The notes: a model not told the origin generated them from the letters alone. Positions 8,766 through 18,374 are shown, counted from the first letter of the stretch. The stretch is 55,595 nt of DNA from Ruminococcus sp. (GCA_015066815.1 SVNR01000012.1:1-55595), one strand, 5' to 3'. A program made the numbers and translations.

Positions 8766-8794
8766 TTGACACACGATATCTTCTATAGTATAAT
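8766..8794 (+). promoter_or_regulatory. Sigma-A promoter of the infC operon
   Basis: Consensus TTGACA at 8766-8771, 17-nt spacer, consensus TATAAT at 8789-8794. Transcription is expected to begin near 8801, giving a leader of about 158 nt before infC. Confidence 0.88.
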
Positions 8795-8800
8795 ATTTTA

Positions 8801-8958
8801 GGTAAAACAAAGCAGAACCTCAGTTCTCACCGGTTGGTGTTTTAAGTCGAACCGGTCAATACTTAAAAATTTTCATGAAGTTTTTTTGTATGAGTACTGA
8901 CTTGGGTCTGTACTCATTTTTTATTTACAAAATATTTATAGTCTTGGAGGTGCTGACT
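8801..8958 (+). promoter_or_regulatory. Structured leader of the infC-rpmI-rplT operon (L20-leader type) with attenuator
   Basis: Hairpin 1: ACCGGTT 8829-8835 / AACCGGT 8850-8856. The loop sequence TTTTAAGT 8840-8847 is complementary to ACTTAAAA 8861-8868, so the two stems form a possible H-type pseudoknot. Downstream, ATGAGTAC 8890-8897 pairs with GTACTCAT 8910-8917 followed by TTTTTTATTT, an intrinsic terminator inside the leader. This fits the known autoregulation of infC operons in Firmicutes, where ribosomal protein L20 binds the leader and promotes premature termination. The L20-binding details are inferred. Confidence 0.75.
8890..8926 (+). terminator. Attenuator hairpin in the infC leader
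   Basis: 8-bp stem ATGAGTAC / GTACTCAT with a 12-nt loop and a T-rich tail from 8917. It ends 33 nt before the infC start codon, so readthrough is required for operon expression. Confidence 0.8.
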
Positions 8959-9477
8959 ATTAGCAACAAGGAACTGCAGATAAACGAAGAAATTCGTGAT
9001 AAGGAGCTTCGCGTCATCGGAAATGACGGAGAACAGCTTGGAATTCTCTCTGCCGCAGAGGCACTCAACATTGCTTTTGAAAAAAATCTTGATCTCGTAA
9101 AGATTGCTCCGCAGGCAACACCGCCTGTATGCAAGATAATGGACTACGGTAAGTACTGTTTTGAACAGGCTAAACGTGAGAAAGAGGCAAGAAAAAATCA
9201 GAAGGTAGTCGAAGTAAAGGAAATCAGAATGTTTTCCAATATCGATACTAACGATTTTAACACAAAGGTAAATCAGGCTTGTAAGTTTTTGAAGTCAGGC
9301 GACAAAGTCAAGGCTTCTGTCAGATTCCGTAAGAGAGCTATCGCTCATCCGGAGCTTGGAGGAGAATTGCTTGATCGTTTTAAGGAAGCTTGTCTGGAGG
9401 TCGGTGTTGTTGAAAAGCCGGCAAAAATGGAAGGACGTAGCCTGGTTATGTTCATTTCACCAAAGGCGACTAAGTAA
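8959..9477 (+). CDS. infC: Translation initiation factor IF-3
   Basis: 172 residues counted from an ATT codon at 8959. The recognisable N-terminus [21 protein letters not shown] starts exactly there, and GGAGG at 8946-8950 is 8 nt upstream. In-frame GTG 8950 overlaps the ribosome binding site, and ATG 8875 would lie upstream of the attenuator, so both are unlikely. An AUU start is the classical infC start, letting IF3 discriminate against its own mRNA. The N domain (to about 80) and C domain ([18 protein letters not shown] onward) are both complete. IF3 binds the 30S subunit and monitors initiator tRNA and start-codon pairing. Confidence 0.93.
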   Translation: MSNKELQINEEIRDKELRVIGNDGEQLGILSAAEALNIAFEKNLDLVKIAPQATPPVCKIMDYGKYCFEQAKREKEARKNQKVVEVKEIRMFSNIDTNDFNTKVNQACKFLKSGDKVKASVRFRKRAIAHPELGGELLDRFKEACLEVGVVEKPAKMEGRSLVMFISPKATK

Positions 9478-9494
9478 TTAAGGAGGATATAAAG

Positions 9495-9698
9495 ATGGCT
9501 AAGGTAAAGGTTAAAACACACTCAGGCGCTAAGAAGCGTTTTAAGGTTACCGGAAGTGGTAAGGTAAAGTACCAGAAGACAAACAGAAGACACAGATTAA
9601 CTCAGAAGGCTACTAAGAGAAAGAGAATTAATCGTGCTTCAGGTGTTGCTGATAAGACAAACATGGGCGCTCTCAAGCAGTTAATGCCATACAACTAA
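9495..9698 (+). CDS. rpmI: 50S ribosomal protein L35 (bL35)
   Basis: 67 residues, very basic, with the family pattern [20 protein letters not shown] and [13 protein letters not shown]. Full length for bL35. Start ATG 9495 follows AAGGAGG at 9480-9486. Second gene of the infC operon, 17 bp after infC. It binds 23S rRNA in the large subunit. Confidence 0.97.
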   Translation: MAKVKVKTHSGAKKRFKVTGSGKVKYQKTNRRHRLTQKATKRKRINRASGVADKTNMGALKQLMPYN

Positions 9699-9761
9699 TC
9701 AGCATTTTTTTCACATTTATCTAAAGTAACGTAAAAAACAAATAATCGGAGGTAGAAATAT

Positions 9762-10115
9762 ATGGCACGTGTTAAGGGTGCGATGATGACTCGTAAGAGA
9801 AGAAATAAAACTCTCAAGCTTGCTAAGGGCTACTGGGGCGCTAAGAGCAAGCATTTCAAGATGGCTAAACAGGCCGTAATGAAATCAGGCAACTATGCAT
9901 ATGTTGGACGTAAGCAGAAGAAGCGTAACTTCAGACAGCTCTGGATCACAAGAATCAGCGCTGCTGCTAAGATGAACGGCATGAACTACTCTACATTTAT
10001 GAACGGTCTTAAGAAGGCTGATATAACATTAAACCGTAAGATGCTCTCAGAAATCGCTATCAACGATCCTGAAGGCTTCACAGCAATTGTTGAAAAGGCA
10101 AAGGCTGCTCTTTAA
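9762..10115 (+). CDS. rplT: 50S ribosomal protein L20 (bL20)
   Basis: 117 residues, full length: [29 protein letters not shown] type N-terminus and the C-terminal globular region around [19 protein letters not shown] 9762 with CGGAGG at 9748-9753. L20 is an early large-subunit assembly protein and, in Firmicutes, the repressor acting on the infC leader. It closes the operon and is followed by an intrinsic terminator. Confidence 0.97.
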   Translation: MARVKGAMMTRKRRNKTLKLAKGYWGAKSKHFKMAKQAVMKSGNYAYVGRKQKKRNFRQLWITRISAAAKMNGMNYSTFMNGLKKADITLNRKMLSEIAINDPEGFTAIVEKAKAAL

Positions 10116-10124
10116 TCAGAAAAT

Positions 10125-10155
10125 AACACGCTCTGTAAAAAAGGGCGTGTTTTTC
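10125..10155 (+). terminator. Intrinsic terminator of the infC operon
   Basis: AACACGC 10125-10131 pairs with GCGTGTT 10145-10151, followed by the T run 10150-10154. Located 10 nt after rplT. Confidence 0.8.
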
Positions 10156-10171
10156 TTAAATATAACGGTTT

Positions 10172-10990
10172 GTGATGTCAATAAGAGAAAGCGGTGTTTT
10201 TTTGGACGTAATAACATCAAAGGAAAATCCGTCAATAAAGCTGTATACGAAGCTTTCGGGATCAAAAAAAGAGCGGAAAAACTCAAGGATGTATGTGCTT
10301 GAGGGCTTCAGACTCATTCAGGATGCAATAAAAGAAAATTCGGCAGTAAGACAGATATTTTTTACAGAGTCTGCATATGATAAGTACTATAGTGAGCTAT
10401 CCCAGGTTGATTTGAAAGAAGTAAAAGTACTAATTATTTCAAATGAGCTTGGAATACGGATTTCATGTACGGAAAAGCCGCAGGGAATATTTGCGGTATG
10501 TGATATTCCGGAACCTGAAAGCCTTGAAAAATCACTTGACGCTAAGGGAAAATACGTTGTTCTGCATCAGCTTCAGGATCCCGGTAACCTTGGAATGATA
10601 ATACGAACTGCAGACGCTGTCGGAGTTGACGGAGTTATATTGTCAGAGAGCTGTGAGCTTTACAGTCCCAAGGTGATACGTTCTACTATGGGTTCTGTTT
10701 TTCGTGTAAAAATATTTGAAAACTGTGATATCGATAACATTTTCCGCTGCTTTGACAAACACGGAATAAAAAGCTATGCGGCAGTTGTAGACAAAAACGC
10801 CGATGACCTGAGAACATGTGACTTTGACGGAGGATGCGCAGTAATTATCGGAAACGAGGGAAACGGACTGCCATCTGACGTATCAGAAAGATGCACGAAA
10901 AGAATAACCATAAAAATGACCGGTCACATAAACTCCCTTAACGCTGCTATGGCTACAGGAATAATTATGTGGGAAATGTCGGGCAAGTAG
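10172..10990 (+). CDS. TrmH/SpoU family RNA methyltransferase
   Basis: 272 residues if started at GTG 10172. ATG 10175 and TTG 10202 (just before the conserved VITSKENPSIK start of the domain) are alternatives, and no strong ribosome binding site decides. The N-terminal substrate-binding domain (to about 110) is followed by the knotted SPOUT domain with motifs LHQLQDPGNLGMIIRTADA, IIGNEGNGLP and IKMTGHINSLNAAMATGI. The family 2'-O-methylates 23S rRNA or tRNA using SAM; the exact site is not predictable. It lies just after the rplT terminator and 25 bp before dprA. Confidence 0.87.
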   Translation: MMSIRESGVFLDVITSKENPSIKLYTKLSGSKKERKNSRMYVLEGFRLIQDAIKENSAVRQIFFTESAYDKYYSELSQVDLKEVKVLIISNELGIRISCTEKPQGIFAVCDIPEPESLEKSLDAKGKYVVLHQLQDPGNLGMIIRTADAVGVDGVILSESCELYSPKVIRSTMGSVFRVKIFENCDIDNIFRCFDKHGIKSYAAVVDKNADDLRTCDFDGGCAVIIGNEGNGLPSDVSERCTKRITIKMTGHINSLNAAMATGIIMWEMSGK

Positions 10991-11015
10991 CCCTGTTTTG
11001 TTTTTGGAGAAAAAA

Positions 11016-12212
11016 ATGAGAGAAACAGATGAAAAAATATACTGGATATGTCTGTCGAAGGTTTTCGGACCTGCAAGTCATCATCTGCGTAAGCTTATGA
11101 GCGAATGTGAAACTGCGAAGGAGGCTTATCAAAGGATAACAAGCGGAAAGTTTCCTCTGACGCCGGGCGAGAAAAAACAGCTTGGTACGGCTTCTCCTGA
11201 TCATGCTTATGAGATCTGCAGACTGTGCGATCAGAAGAACATATCTGTATATACATATTCGGACGAAGGTTATCCTTCAAAGCTTAAGACAATATACGAT
11301 CCTCCTGCGGTTCTTTATGTATCAGGAAATGAAAAATGCCTGAACGAGGATATGACGATAGCTGTTGTAGGAACGAGAAACTGCACGGTTTACGGAGAAA
11401 AGGCAGCAGGAAAAATATCAGAAGAGCTTGCAAAGACAGGGTTTACCATAGTCAGCGGCTTTGCAGCCGGTATTGATTCGGCGGCTCACAGAGCAGCTGT
11501 CATGGCGGGTGGAAGAACCATAGCTGTTTTAGGCTGCGGTATTGATATTGACTATCCTAAGTGTAACAGCGATATAAGAGAGGCTGTTATGAAAAACGGT
11601 GTTTTTGTTTCGGAGTTTCCTCCCGGAACTCCTCCTCTCGGAAAGAACTTTCCTTTGAGAAACAGAATAATATCAGGCCTTTCACTCGGAGTGTTTGTTG
11701 CGGAGGCTCCGCTTTCAAGCGGTGCGCTTATAACGGCGGATATTGCGATAGAGCAGGGAAGAGATGTTTTCTGTCTGCCGCCGTACAATATTTTTGACAA
11801 GAACTGTCAGGGCGTTGTAAAGTATCTCAGAGACGGTGCAGTACCTGTTTTTAGTCATCTCGATATCATATATGAATATTATACAAACTTTACACATAAA
11901 CTATCGTCTGTAAAACCGTCAGATGAATACGCGTCTTCAAAAACAGATTCGCTTGTTTACAAAAAAGCCTTTACGGAAAAAACACCTGCAAGTACGGAGG
12001 AACCGGCAGGTATCGATGAAAACCTGCAGCTTACAGATGAACAGCACAGGATAGCAGAATGTCTTTCCGGAAAAAAACTATATATCGAGGATATATGTCA
12101 GGCTACAGGATTTGATATGCAGACTGTTCTTACGGAGCTTACAGAGCTCGAAATGGAAGATATAGTTGTTTCTCTGCCGGGAAAAATATATACGCTTTCA
12201 AAAAAACTTTGA
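11016..12212 (+). CDS. dprA: DNA processing protein DprA
   Basis: 398 residues from ATG 11016 (GGAG at 11006-11009; an in-frame TTG at 10998 lacks a proper site). N-terminal helix-hairpin-helix/SAM-like part (about 1-65), Rossmann-like DNA-binding domain with VVGTRNCTVYGEKAA, SGFAAGIDSAAHRAA, RTIAVLGCGIDIDYP and NRIISGLS, and a C-terminal winged-helix (about 335-398). DprA loads RecA onto incoming single-stranded DNA in natural transformation; in many Firmicutes it sits next to topA, as here. The topA promoter overlaps its 3' end. Confidence 0.93.
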   Translation: MRETDEKIYWICLSKVFGPASHHLRKLMSECETAKEAYQRITSGKFPLTPGEKKQLGTASPDHAYEICRLCDQKNISVYTYSDEGYPSKLKTIYDPPAVLYVSGNEKCLNEDMTIAVVGTRNCTVYGEKAAGKISEELAKTGFTIVSGFAAGIDSAAHRAAVMAGGRTIAVLGCGIDIDYPKCNSDIREAVMKNGVFVSEFPPGTPPLGKNFPLRNRIISGLSLGVFVAEAPLSSGALITADIAIEQGRDVFCLPPYNIFDKNCQGVVKYLRDGAVPVFSHLDIIYEYYTNFTHKLSSVKPSDEYASSKTDSLVYKKAFTEKTPASTEEPAGIDENLQLTDEQHRIAECLSGKKLYIEDICQATGFDMQTVLTELTELEMEDIVVSLPGKIYTLSKKL

Positions 12213-12237
12213 CAAATCAGAACAAATCAATTATACT
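12209..12237 (+). promoter_or_regulatory. Sigma-A promoter for topA
   Basis: TTGACA at 12209-12214, overlapping the dprA stop codon; 17-nt spacer; TATACT at 12232-12237. The topA start codon lies 70 nt downstream with AAAGGAG at 12294-12300. Confidence 0.8.
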
Positions 12238-12306
12238 GTATTAGTATATATGTATATACTCAAAATGATTTACTATGACCCAAACTAAACGGAAAAGGAG
12301 AATAAA

Positions 12307-14388
12307 ATGTCGGATCTTGTTATAGTAGAGTCTCCTGCCAAGGCTAAGACAATACAAAAATACCTCGGTCCCGGTTTTGAAGTTATAGCTTCTATGGGAC
12401 ATGTCAGAGACCTGCCTAAATCAAAAATAGGCGTTGACGTTGAAAATGATTTTGAACCTGTTTACACCGATATGAAGGGTAAAGAGGATGTTATAAAGGA
12501 ATTGAAAAAATACGCAAAAAAATGCGATAAAATATATCTTGCAACTGACCCTGATCGTGAGGGAGAGGCTATATCATGGCATATAGCACAGATGCTGGAG
12601 CTTGATCTTGAGGATAACAACAGAGTTGCTTTTAACGAAATCACCAAGTTCGGTGTACAGACAGGTATGAGCAACCCGCACAAAATAGACATAGATCTTG
12701 TAAATGCGCAGCAGGCAAGAAGAATACTCGATCGTATTCTGGGCTACAAGCTGAGTCCTTTTTTATGGAGAAAGGTAAAAAGAGGGCTTTCTGCAGGCAG
12801 AGTACAGTCTGTTGCTGTAAGCCTTGTAGTTGACAGAGAAAACGAGATAAAAAAGTTTGTAACACAGGAGTACTGGAGTATAGACGGAAAGTTTACTGCT
12901 CCGTCAAGCAGAAAGGTTTTTTCAGCAAAGCTCTCTGCTATAGATTCAAAAAAAGCAGTACTTAAGAACGAGGAAGAGGCAAACGCTGTTCTGGCTTCGC
13001 TTGAAAACGAAGAATTCAGAATCACAAAGGTGAAAAAGCGTGTAACAAGAAGACAGCCGGCGCCTCCGTATATCACCTCAACACTTCAGCAGGAAGCGTC
13101 AAGACGTATGGGCTTTCAGGCAAGAAGAACGATGAAGGCCGCACAGGAGCTTTATGAAGGTATCGAAATAAACGATCTCGGTCTTGTCGGACTTATAACA
13201 TATATGAGAACTGACAGTCTGCGTGTTTCTGATGAAGCAAAGCAGGCGGCAGCAGAATATATAAAGAACAAATACGGCGAAGAATATCTTCCTTCATCAC
13301 CAAGAGAATACAAGTCAAAGAAAAATGCACAGGATGCTCACGAAGCTATAAGACCTTCTATGCCTGAGCTTGATCCGGAAAGGGTAAAGGACAGTCTGAC
13401 AACCGATCAGTATAAGGTATATAAGCTTATATGGGAAAGATTTATAGCAAGTCAGATGGCCAACGCTCTTCTTGATACGGTATCAGCAGAAATAAACGCA
13501 GGAAACTGTACATTCAATGCTTCCGGATATTCAGTAAAGTTCAAGGGCTTTTCTGTTCTTCATGTTGAGTCAAAGGATACAGCACCGGATGAAGAGGAAA
13601 ACAAGGAGCTTCCTCCTCTTGAAGAAGGAGACGTACTGAAAATAAAATCTCTTCTCGGAAATCAGCATTTTACACAGCCGCCTTCAAGATATACCGAAGC
13701 TACGCTTATAAAAACACTTGAAGAAAACGGCATCGGAAGACCAAGTACGTATGCGCCTACTATAACTACGATAACATCACGTATGTATGTTGAGCGTGAC
13801 GGAAAGCAGCTCAAGCCTACTGTTCTCGGTGAGGTTACGACCGAGCTTATGAAGGATCATTTTTCAAACATAGTAAACGCAAAGTTTACAGCAAACATGG
13901 AAACGAACCTTGATGATGTAGAGAAGGGTGAAAAGGACTGGAAGCTTACTCTTAAGGAGTTCTATGAGGACTTTGACGCAACACTTGCGAAGGCAGAGGT
14001 TGCTATGGAAGGTAAGCGAGTAAAGATACCGAGCGAGGAAACAGACGTTGTCTGTGACGAATGCGGAAAAAACATGGTAATAAAGATAGGCAGATTCGGA
14101 AAATTCCTTGCATGTCCGGGCTTCCCTGAATGCACAAACACTAAAAAAATAGTTCAGGCAACAAAGGGTGTATGTCCTCTCTGTGGAAATACCGTTATTG
14201 CACAGAAGTCCAAAAAAGGAAGAAACTTTTTCGGATGTGAAAAATACCCTGAATGCAACTTCATGACATGGAACACACCTATAGAGGACAAATGTCCTAA
14301 GTGCTCATCCACACTTTTCAAAAAGGGCGGAAAAGCAGGAAAGATTTTATGTGAAAAGCCTGAATGCGGCTATGAGAGAGGTCTGTAA
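12307..14388 (+). CDS. topA: DNA topoisomerase I
   Basis: 693 residues, type IA. The N-terminal TOPRIM domain (LVIVESPAKAKTIQKYLG; later DPDREGEAISWHIA with the metal-binding acidic triad) is followed by the catalytic domain with the active tyrosine Tyr299 in LITYMRTDS. Three C-terminal four-cysteine zinc motifs start at about residues 581, 618 and 658. It relaxes negative supercoils during transcription and replication. It starts an apparent operon topA-trmFO-plsX-rnc-rSAM-smc, all closely spaced. Length matches Firmicutes TopA. Confidence 0.97.
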   Translation: MSDLVIVESPAKAKTIQKYLGPGFEVIASMGHVRDLPKSKIGVDVENDFEPVYTDMKGKEDVIKELKKYAKKCDKIYLATDPDREGEAISWHIAQMLELDLEDNNRVAFNEITKFGVQTGMSNPHKIDIDLVNAQQARRILDRILGYKLSPFLWRKVKRGLSAGRVQSVAVSLVVDRENEIKKFVTQEYWSIDGKFTAPSSRKVFSAKLSAIDSKKAVLKNEEEANAVLASLENEEFRITKVKKRVTRRQPAPPYITSTLQQEASRRMGFQARRTMKAAQELYEGIEINDLGLVGLITYMRTDSLRVSDEAKQAAAEYIKNKYGEEYLPSSPREYKSKKNAQDAHEAIRPSMPELDPERVKDSLTTDQYKVYKLIWERFIASQMANALLDTVSAEINAGNCTFNASGYSVKFKGFSVLHVESKDTAPDEEENKELPPLEEGDVLKIKSLLGNQHFTQPPSRYTEATLIKTLEENGIGRPSTYAPTITTITSRMYVERDGKQLKPTVLGEVTTELMKDHFSNIVNAKFTANMETNLDDVEKGEKDWKLTLKEFYEDFDATLAKAEVAMEGKRVKIPSEETDVVCDECGKNMVIKIGRFGKFLACPGFPECTNTKKIVQATKGVCPLCGNTVIAQKSKKGRNFFGCEKYPECNFMTWNTPIEDKCPKCSSTLFKKGGKAGKILCEKPECGYERGL

Positions 14389-14391
14389 CAA

Positions 14392-15687
14392 ATGGCGGTA
14401 AAAGTAATAGGAGCCGGTCTTGCCGGCTGTGAGGCTGCGTGGCAGCTTGCAAATGCAGGCATAGAAACAGAGCTTTACGAAATGAAACCTGCTAAGTTTA
14501 CTCCGGCGCATCATTATGAAGGAATGGCAGAGCTCGTCTGCTCAAACTCACTCAAGGCGGCAAGAGTTGATTCGGCAGCAGGACTTCTTAAGGAAGAAAT
14601 GAAAAGACTCGGTTCACTGATAGTTCCCTGTGCTGAGGAAACACAAGTAGAAGCCGGCGGTGCTCTCGCTGTTGACCGTAAAAAGTTTTCAGATCTTGTT
14701 ACCGAAAAAATATCAGCTCATCCGCTTATAAAAATAATATCCGGTGAAGTTGAGGAAATTCCGGAGGGAAATGTAATTATTGCCACAGGACCGCTTACAT
14801 CAGGAAAGCTTGCACTTTCAATATCGGAAAAATGCGGAAGCTATCTTAATTTTTTTGACGCTGCAGCTCCGATAGTAACTTATGATAGTCTTGACAAGGA
14901 GCTTGTGTTTTTTGCATCAAGATACGATAAGGGTGACGCTGATTATATAAACTGCCCTATGAATCGTGAGGAGTATGAGCTTTTTTATAACGAGCTTATA
15001 AACGCAGAGTCAGCTCCGCTCAAGGAGTTTGATAAAGAAGCCTTCAAGGTCTATGAGGGCTGTATGCCTATCGAGGTGCTTGCAAAGCGAGGAGCAGACA
15101 CCATGCGTTTCGGTCCCTTGAAGCCTGTAGGACTTATAGATAAGCGTACAGGAAAAAGACCATACGCAGTTGTACAGCTTCGAAAGGAAAACCGTGAAGG
15201 AACTATGTATAACCTTGTAGGCTTTCAGACAAACCTTAAGTTCGGAGAACAGAAAAGAGTCTTTTCACTTATTCCGGGACTTAAGTATGCTGAGTTTGTG
15301 CGCTATGGAGTAATGCACAGGAACTCTTTTATAAACAGTCCTGTTTTACTTAAGCCTACCTTTGAGATGCGTGACTGCCCCGGTGTGTTCTTTGCCGGAC
15401 AGATAACAGGCGTTGAGGGATATGTAGAATCAGCTTCAAGTGGTATTCTTGCAGGAATAAACATGATCCGTAAAATAAAAAATGCTCCGGAGTTTGTATT
15501 GCCGCCTGAAACAATGATGGGTGCTCTTGCCGCATATATAAGCGACAGCTACAACGACGGAAAGTTTCAGCCTATGGGTTCGAACATGGGAATACTCCCT
15601 GAGCTTCCCGAAAGAGTAAAGGACAAGAAGCTCAAGTACGAAAAATATGCAAAAAGAGCTCTGGCCAGACTTGAAGAGATGCTTTAA
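14392..15687 (+). CDS. trmFO: FADH2-dependent tRNA (uracil-54-C5)-methyltransferase TrmFO
   Basis: 431 residues. The FAD-binding Rossmann motif [16 protein letters not shown] lies at the N-terminus, followed by ELYEMKP and the family motif [10 protein letters not shown], with [16 protein letters not shown] near residue 340. TrmFO uses methylenetetrahydrofolate and FAD to make ribothymidine-54 in tRNA. Only 3 bp separate it from topA, the usual topA-trmFO (gid) linkage in Firmicutes. Confidence 0.96.
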   Translation: MAVKVIGAGLAGCEAAWQLANAGIETELYEMKPAKFTPAHHYEGMAELVCSNSLKAARVDSAAGLLKEEMKRLGSLIVPCAEETQVEAGGALAVDRKKFSDLVTEKISAHPLIKIISGEVEEIPEGNVIIATGPLTSGKLALSISEKCGSYLNFFDAAAPIVTYDSLDKELVFFASRYDKGDADYINCPMNREEYELFYNELINAESAPLKEFDKEAFKVYEGCMPIEVLAKRGADTMRFGPLKPVGLIDKRTGKRPYAVVQLRKENREGTMYNLVGFQTNLKFGEQKRVFSLIPGLKYAEFVRYGVMHRNSFINSPVLLKPTFEMRDCPGVFFAGQITGVEGYVESASSGILAGINMIRKIKNAPEFVLPPETMMGALAAYISDSYNDGKFQPMGSNMGILPELPERVKDKKLKYEKYAKRALARLEEML

Positions 15688-15710
15688 ATATATCAAGGAG
15701 ATCATAAACT

Positions 15711-16721
15711 ATGGTTAATATAATAGTAGATGCGTTCGGCGGCGACAATGCACCTGACGCAGTTATCGAAGGAAGTATAATGGCCGTTCAGAATCTCGGC
15801 ATCAAGGTTACTCTTGTGGGAAATGAAAAGCTTATTCATGAAGCGGCAGAAAAGAATAATCTCAGTCTTACCGGTATAGATATAGTTCACGCTGAAACCG
15901 TAATAGATATCCATGAAGAGCCTACCAGTATACTTAAGGAGAGAAAAGACTGTTCCATGAGCGTAGGACTCGGACTTCTCCGTGACAACAAGGGCGACGC
16001 CTTTGTAAGTGCCGGAAGTACAGGTGCTCTTGTCGTAGGTTCAACGTTTATAGCAAAGAGACTCAAGGGAATAAAAAGAGCGGCTCTTGCTCCGCTTCTT
16101 CCTGCCAGAGAGGGATATATGATGCTTCTTGACGGCGGTGCAAACACTGACTGTCGTCCGGAGATGCTCGTTCAGTTTGCAGTGATGGGTTCTGCTTATA
16201 TGAAGAAGGTAATGAATATTTCATCACCAAGAGTCGGACTCCTGAACATAGGAGCAGAGGAAACCAAGGGCAGAGAGCTTGAGATAGAAGCATACAAGCT
16301 GCTTTCAGAGGCACCGGTAAACTTCGTAGGAAATATAGAAGGCAGAGAGCTTCCTTTCTCAAAGTGTGATGTTCTTGTAGCTGACGGATACACAGGGAAC
16401 ATAGCTCTTAAGCTTTATGAGGGAATGGGACTTTACTTTGCCGGAACTCTCAAGAGCATGCTTACCAAAAACATAAAGACTAAGCTTGGAGCATCATTCC
16501 TTACAGGTGAGATAAAGGATTTTAAAAAGAAAATGGATTATTCTGAGGTTGGCGGAGCTGTTCTTATGGGAATATCCAAAACTGTTATAAAGGCACACGG
16601 AAGCTCTGACGCCAAGGCATTCTACAATGCGATACGTCAGGCAAAGGAATGTGTCGACAAGGGTGTTACAGACACTATTTCTGCGTACATAGAATCCCGG
16701 AAGGAGGGAGAAGAAAATTGA
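15711..16721 (+). CDS. plsX: Phosphate acyltransferase PlsX
   Basis: 336 residues, full length; N-terminus IIVDAFGGDNAPDAVIEGS and GSTGALVVGSTFI are typical. PlsX converts acyl-ACP to acyl-phosphate, the first step of phosphatidic acid synthesis with PlsY. ATG 15711 has AAGGAG at 15696-15701. In many bacteria acpP lies between plsX and rnc; here rnc follows directly and overlaps the plsX stop codon. Confidence 0.96.
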   Translation: MVNIIVDAFGGDNAPDAVIEGSIMAVQNLGIKVTLVGNEKLIHEAAEKNNLSLTGIDIVHAETVIDIHEEPTSILKERKDCSMSVGLGLLRDNKGDAFVSAGSTGALVVGSTFIAKRLKGIKRAALAPLLPAREGYMMLLDGGANTDCRPEMLVQFAVMGSAYMKKVMNISSPRVGLLNIGAEETKGRELEIEAYKLLSEAPVNFVGNIEGRELPFSKCDVLVADGYTGNIALKLYEGMGLYFAGTLKSMLTKNIKTKLGASFLTGEIKDFKKKMDYSEVGGAVLMGISKTVIKAHGSSDAKAFYNAIRQAKECVDKGVTDTISAYIESRKEGEEN

Positions 16722-17404
16722 CAGAGCTTGAAGAAAGTATAGGATATCATTTTAAAAACCGGAAGCTGCTTACTGAAGCGCTTTCTCACTCATCATATGC
16801 AAACGAAAACAAGAGAAACCGCCGAAGCAACGAGCGTCTGGAGTTTCTCGGTGACAGCGTTCTGTCCATAGTGGTTTCACAATACCTTTTTGAGCACTTT
16901 TCGCATCTTCCTGAAGGTGAACTCACAAAAATAAGAGCGTCTCTTGTCTGTGAAAAATCCCTCCACATATTTGCGGGAAAAATAAACCTCGGAAAGTTTC
17001 TTCTTCTTGGAAAGGGTGAGGAGAATACAGGTGGAAGAGAGAGAGCCTCTATTCTGGCTGACGCCTTTGAAGCGCTTATAGCTGCAGTTTTTCTTGACGG
17101 CGGACTTGAGGCTGCACGTACTCATATACTGAATTTTATTCCTGAGGATGTAGAGGCTCAGCGTCATGCAGCCTTTAACGACTATAAGACTATTCTTCAG
17201 GAGGTTATTCAGCAGAATCCAGAGGAAAAGGTAGAGTATGTGATAGTAGACCAGAGCGGTCCTGATCATAACAAGGCGTTTACGGTGAACGTATGTCTTA
17301 ACACTAACGTTATAGGAGTAGGTACGGGAAGAAGCAAGAAGGAAGCAGAGCAGATGGCGGCAAAGGAAGCTTTAAAGCTTATGGGTTACGATGAGGCACA
17401 GTAA
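16718..17404 (+). CDS. rnc: Ribonuclease III
   Basis: 228 residues from TTG 16718, which overlaps the plsX stop codon and has GGAGG at 16703-16707. The catalytic domain carries the signature NERLEFLGDSVLS and the second acidic cluster DAFEALIAAVFLDGG; a double-stranded RNA-binding domain occupies about residues 158-226. It cleaves double-stranded RNA in rRNA maturation and regulation. Overlap with plsX and with the following radical SAM gene (14 nt) implies a translationally coupled operon. Confidence 0.95.
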   Translation: MTELEESIGYHFKNRKLLTEALSHSSYANENKRNRRSNERLEFLGDSVLSIVVSQYLFEHFSHLPEGELTKIRASLVCEKSLHIFAGKINLGKFLLLGKGEENTGGRERASILADAFEALIAAVFLDGGLEAARTHILNFIPEDVEAQRHAAFNDYKTILQEVIQQNPEEKVEYVIVDQSGPDHNKAFTVNVCLNTNVIGVGTGRSKKEAEQMAAKEALKLMGYDEAQ

Positions 17405-18374
17405 TATTTCTATATTTATTCCGCATACGGGCTGTCCGCATATGTGCAGCTTCTGCAATCAGCACACTATAAGCGGCGCTGCTCATGTACCGGATGCTGA
17501 GGAGGTAAAAAAAACCTGCCGTGAGGCTTTTTCATATATAAAAAACAAGGAAAACTCTGAAATAGCTTTTTTTGGCGGTAGTTTTACTGCAGTTCCGGAA
17601 AAATACAGAACAGAGCTTCTGCAGAGTGTACAGGAGTTTATAGGTGAAGAAGGCTTCGGCGGTATCCGTATATCAACAAGACCTGACTGTATAGATGAAA
17701 AAATCCTCACCGAGCTTAAAAAATATCATGTAACGGCAATAGAGCTCGGATGTCAGAGTATGGATAACGAGGTTCTCATCCTTAACGAAAGAGGCCATGA
17801 TGCAGAGAGCGTAAGAAGAGCGTCAGAGCTTATCAGGGCTTATGGTTTTGAGCTCGGACACCAGATGATGACGGGACTTTACGGTTCAACACCGGAAAAA
17901 GACAGCTATACAGCTGATGAGATAATAAAGCTTCATCCCGATACAGTAAGGATATACCCGGTCGTGATACTTGCAGGAACAAGGCTTGCAGAGCTTTATT
18001 CCGAAGGAAAATATCCGGTTTATTCTCTTGACGAGATGGTTTCTTACTGCAGCGGATATATGAAAAGGTTTGAAGAAAACGGTATACGTGTTATCAAGTG
18101 CGGTCTTCACGCTTCAGAGGCGGTTGAAGGCGAAATGCTCGGAGGATATTATCACCCGGCGTTCAGAGAGCTTTGTGAGAGCCGGATTTTCAGAGACAGA
18201 CTTGATGCTGTTCTTTCTCCCGGCGCTTATAATATTTTTGTAAAGCCTTCGCTTGTCAGCAAGGTTACCGGACAGAAGCGTTCAAACATAAAATATTTCA
18301 CTCAAAAGGGAATAACTATAAAAGTAATTCCTGCTGAGCAGAAGGAAGAAATAAATGTATTTAAAATCACTTGA
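17391..18374 (+). CDS. Elp3-like radical SAM protein (no acetyltransferase domain)
   Basis: 327 residues. The radical SAM motif is at Cys15, Cys19, Cys22 (GCPHMCSFCNQ), followed by FFGGSFTAVP and STRPDCI, characteristic of the Elp3/MiaB-like TIM barrel. Archaeal and eukaryotic Elp3 carry a C-terminal GNAT domain needed for tRNA wobble-uridine modification; here the protein ends after the barrel and a short extension, so it is the shorter bacterial form of unknown substrate. Gene order rnc-this gene-smc recurs in Clostridia. It overlaps rnc by 14 nt and smc by 20 nt. Confidence 0.85.
   Translation: MRHSNISIFIPHTGCPHMCSFCNQHTISGAAHVPDAEEVKKTCREAFSYIKNKENSEIAFFGGSFTAVPEKYRTELLQSVQEFIGEEGFGGIRISTRPDCIDEKILTELKKYHVTAIELGCQSMDNEVLILNERGHDAESVRRASELIRAYGFELGHQMMTGLYGSTPEKDSYTADEIIKLHPDTVRIYPVVILAGTRLAELYSEGKYPVYSLDEMVSYCSGYMKRFEENGIRVIKCGLHASEAVEGEMLGGYYHPAFRELCESRIFRDRLDAVLSPGAYNIFVKPSLVSKVTGQKRSNIKYFTQKGITIKVIPAEQKEEINVFKIT

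Noticed and set aside
8875-8958. N-terminal extension of IF3 starting at ATG 8875
   Set aside because: It would run through the attenuator hairpin, has no ribosome binding site, and the residues are unlike IF3.
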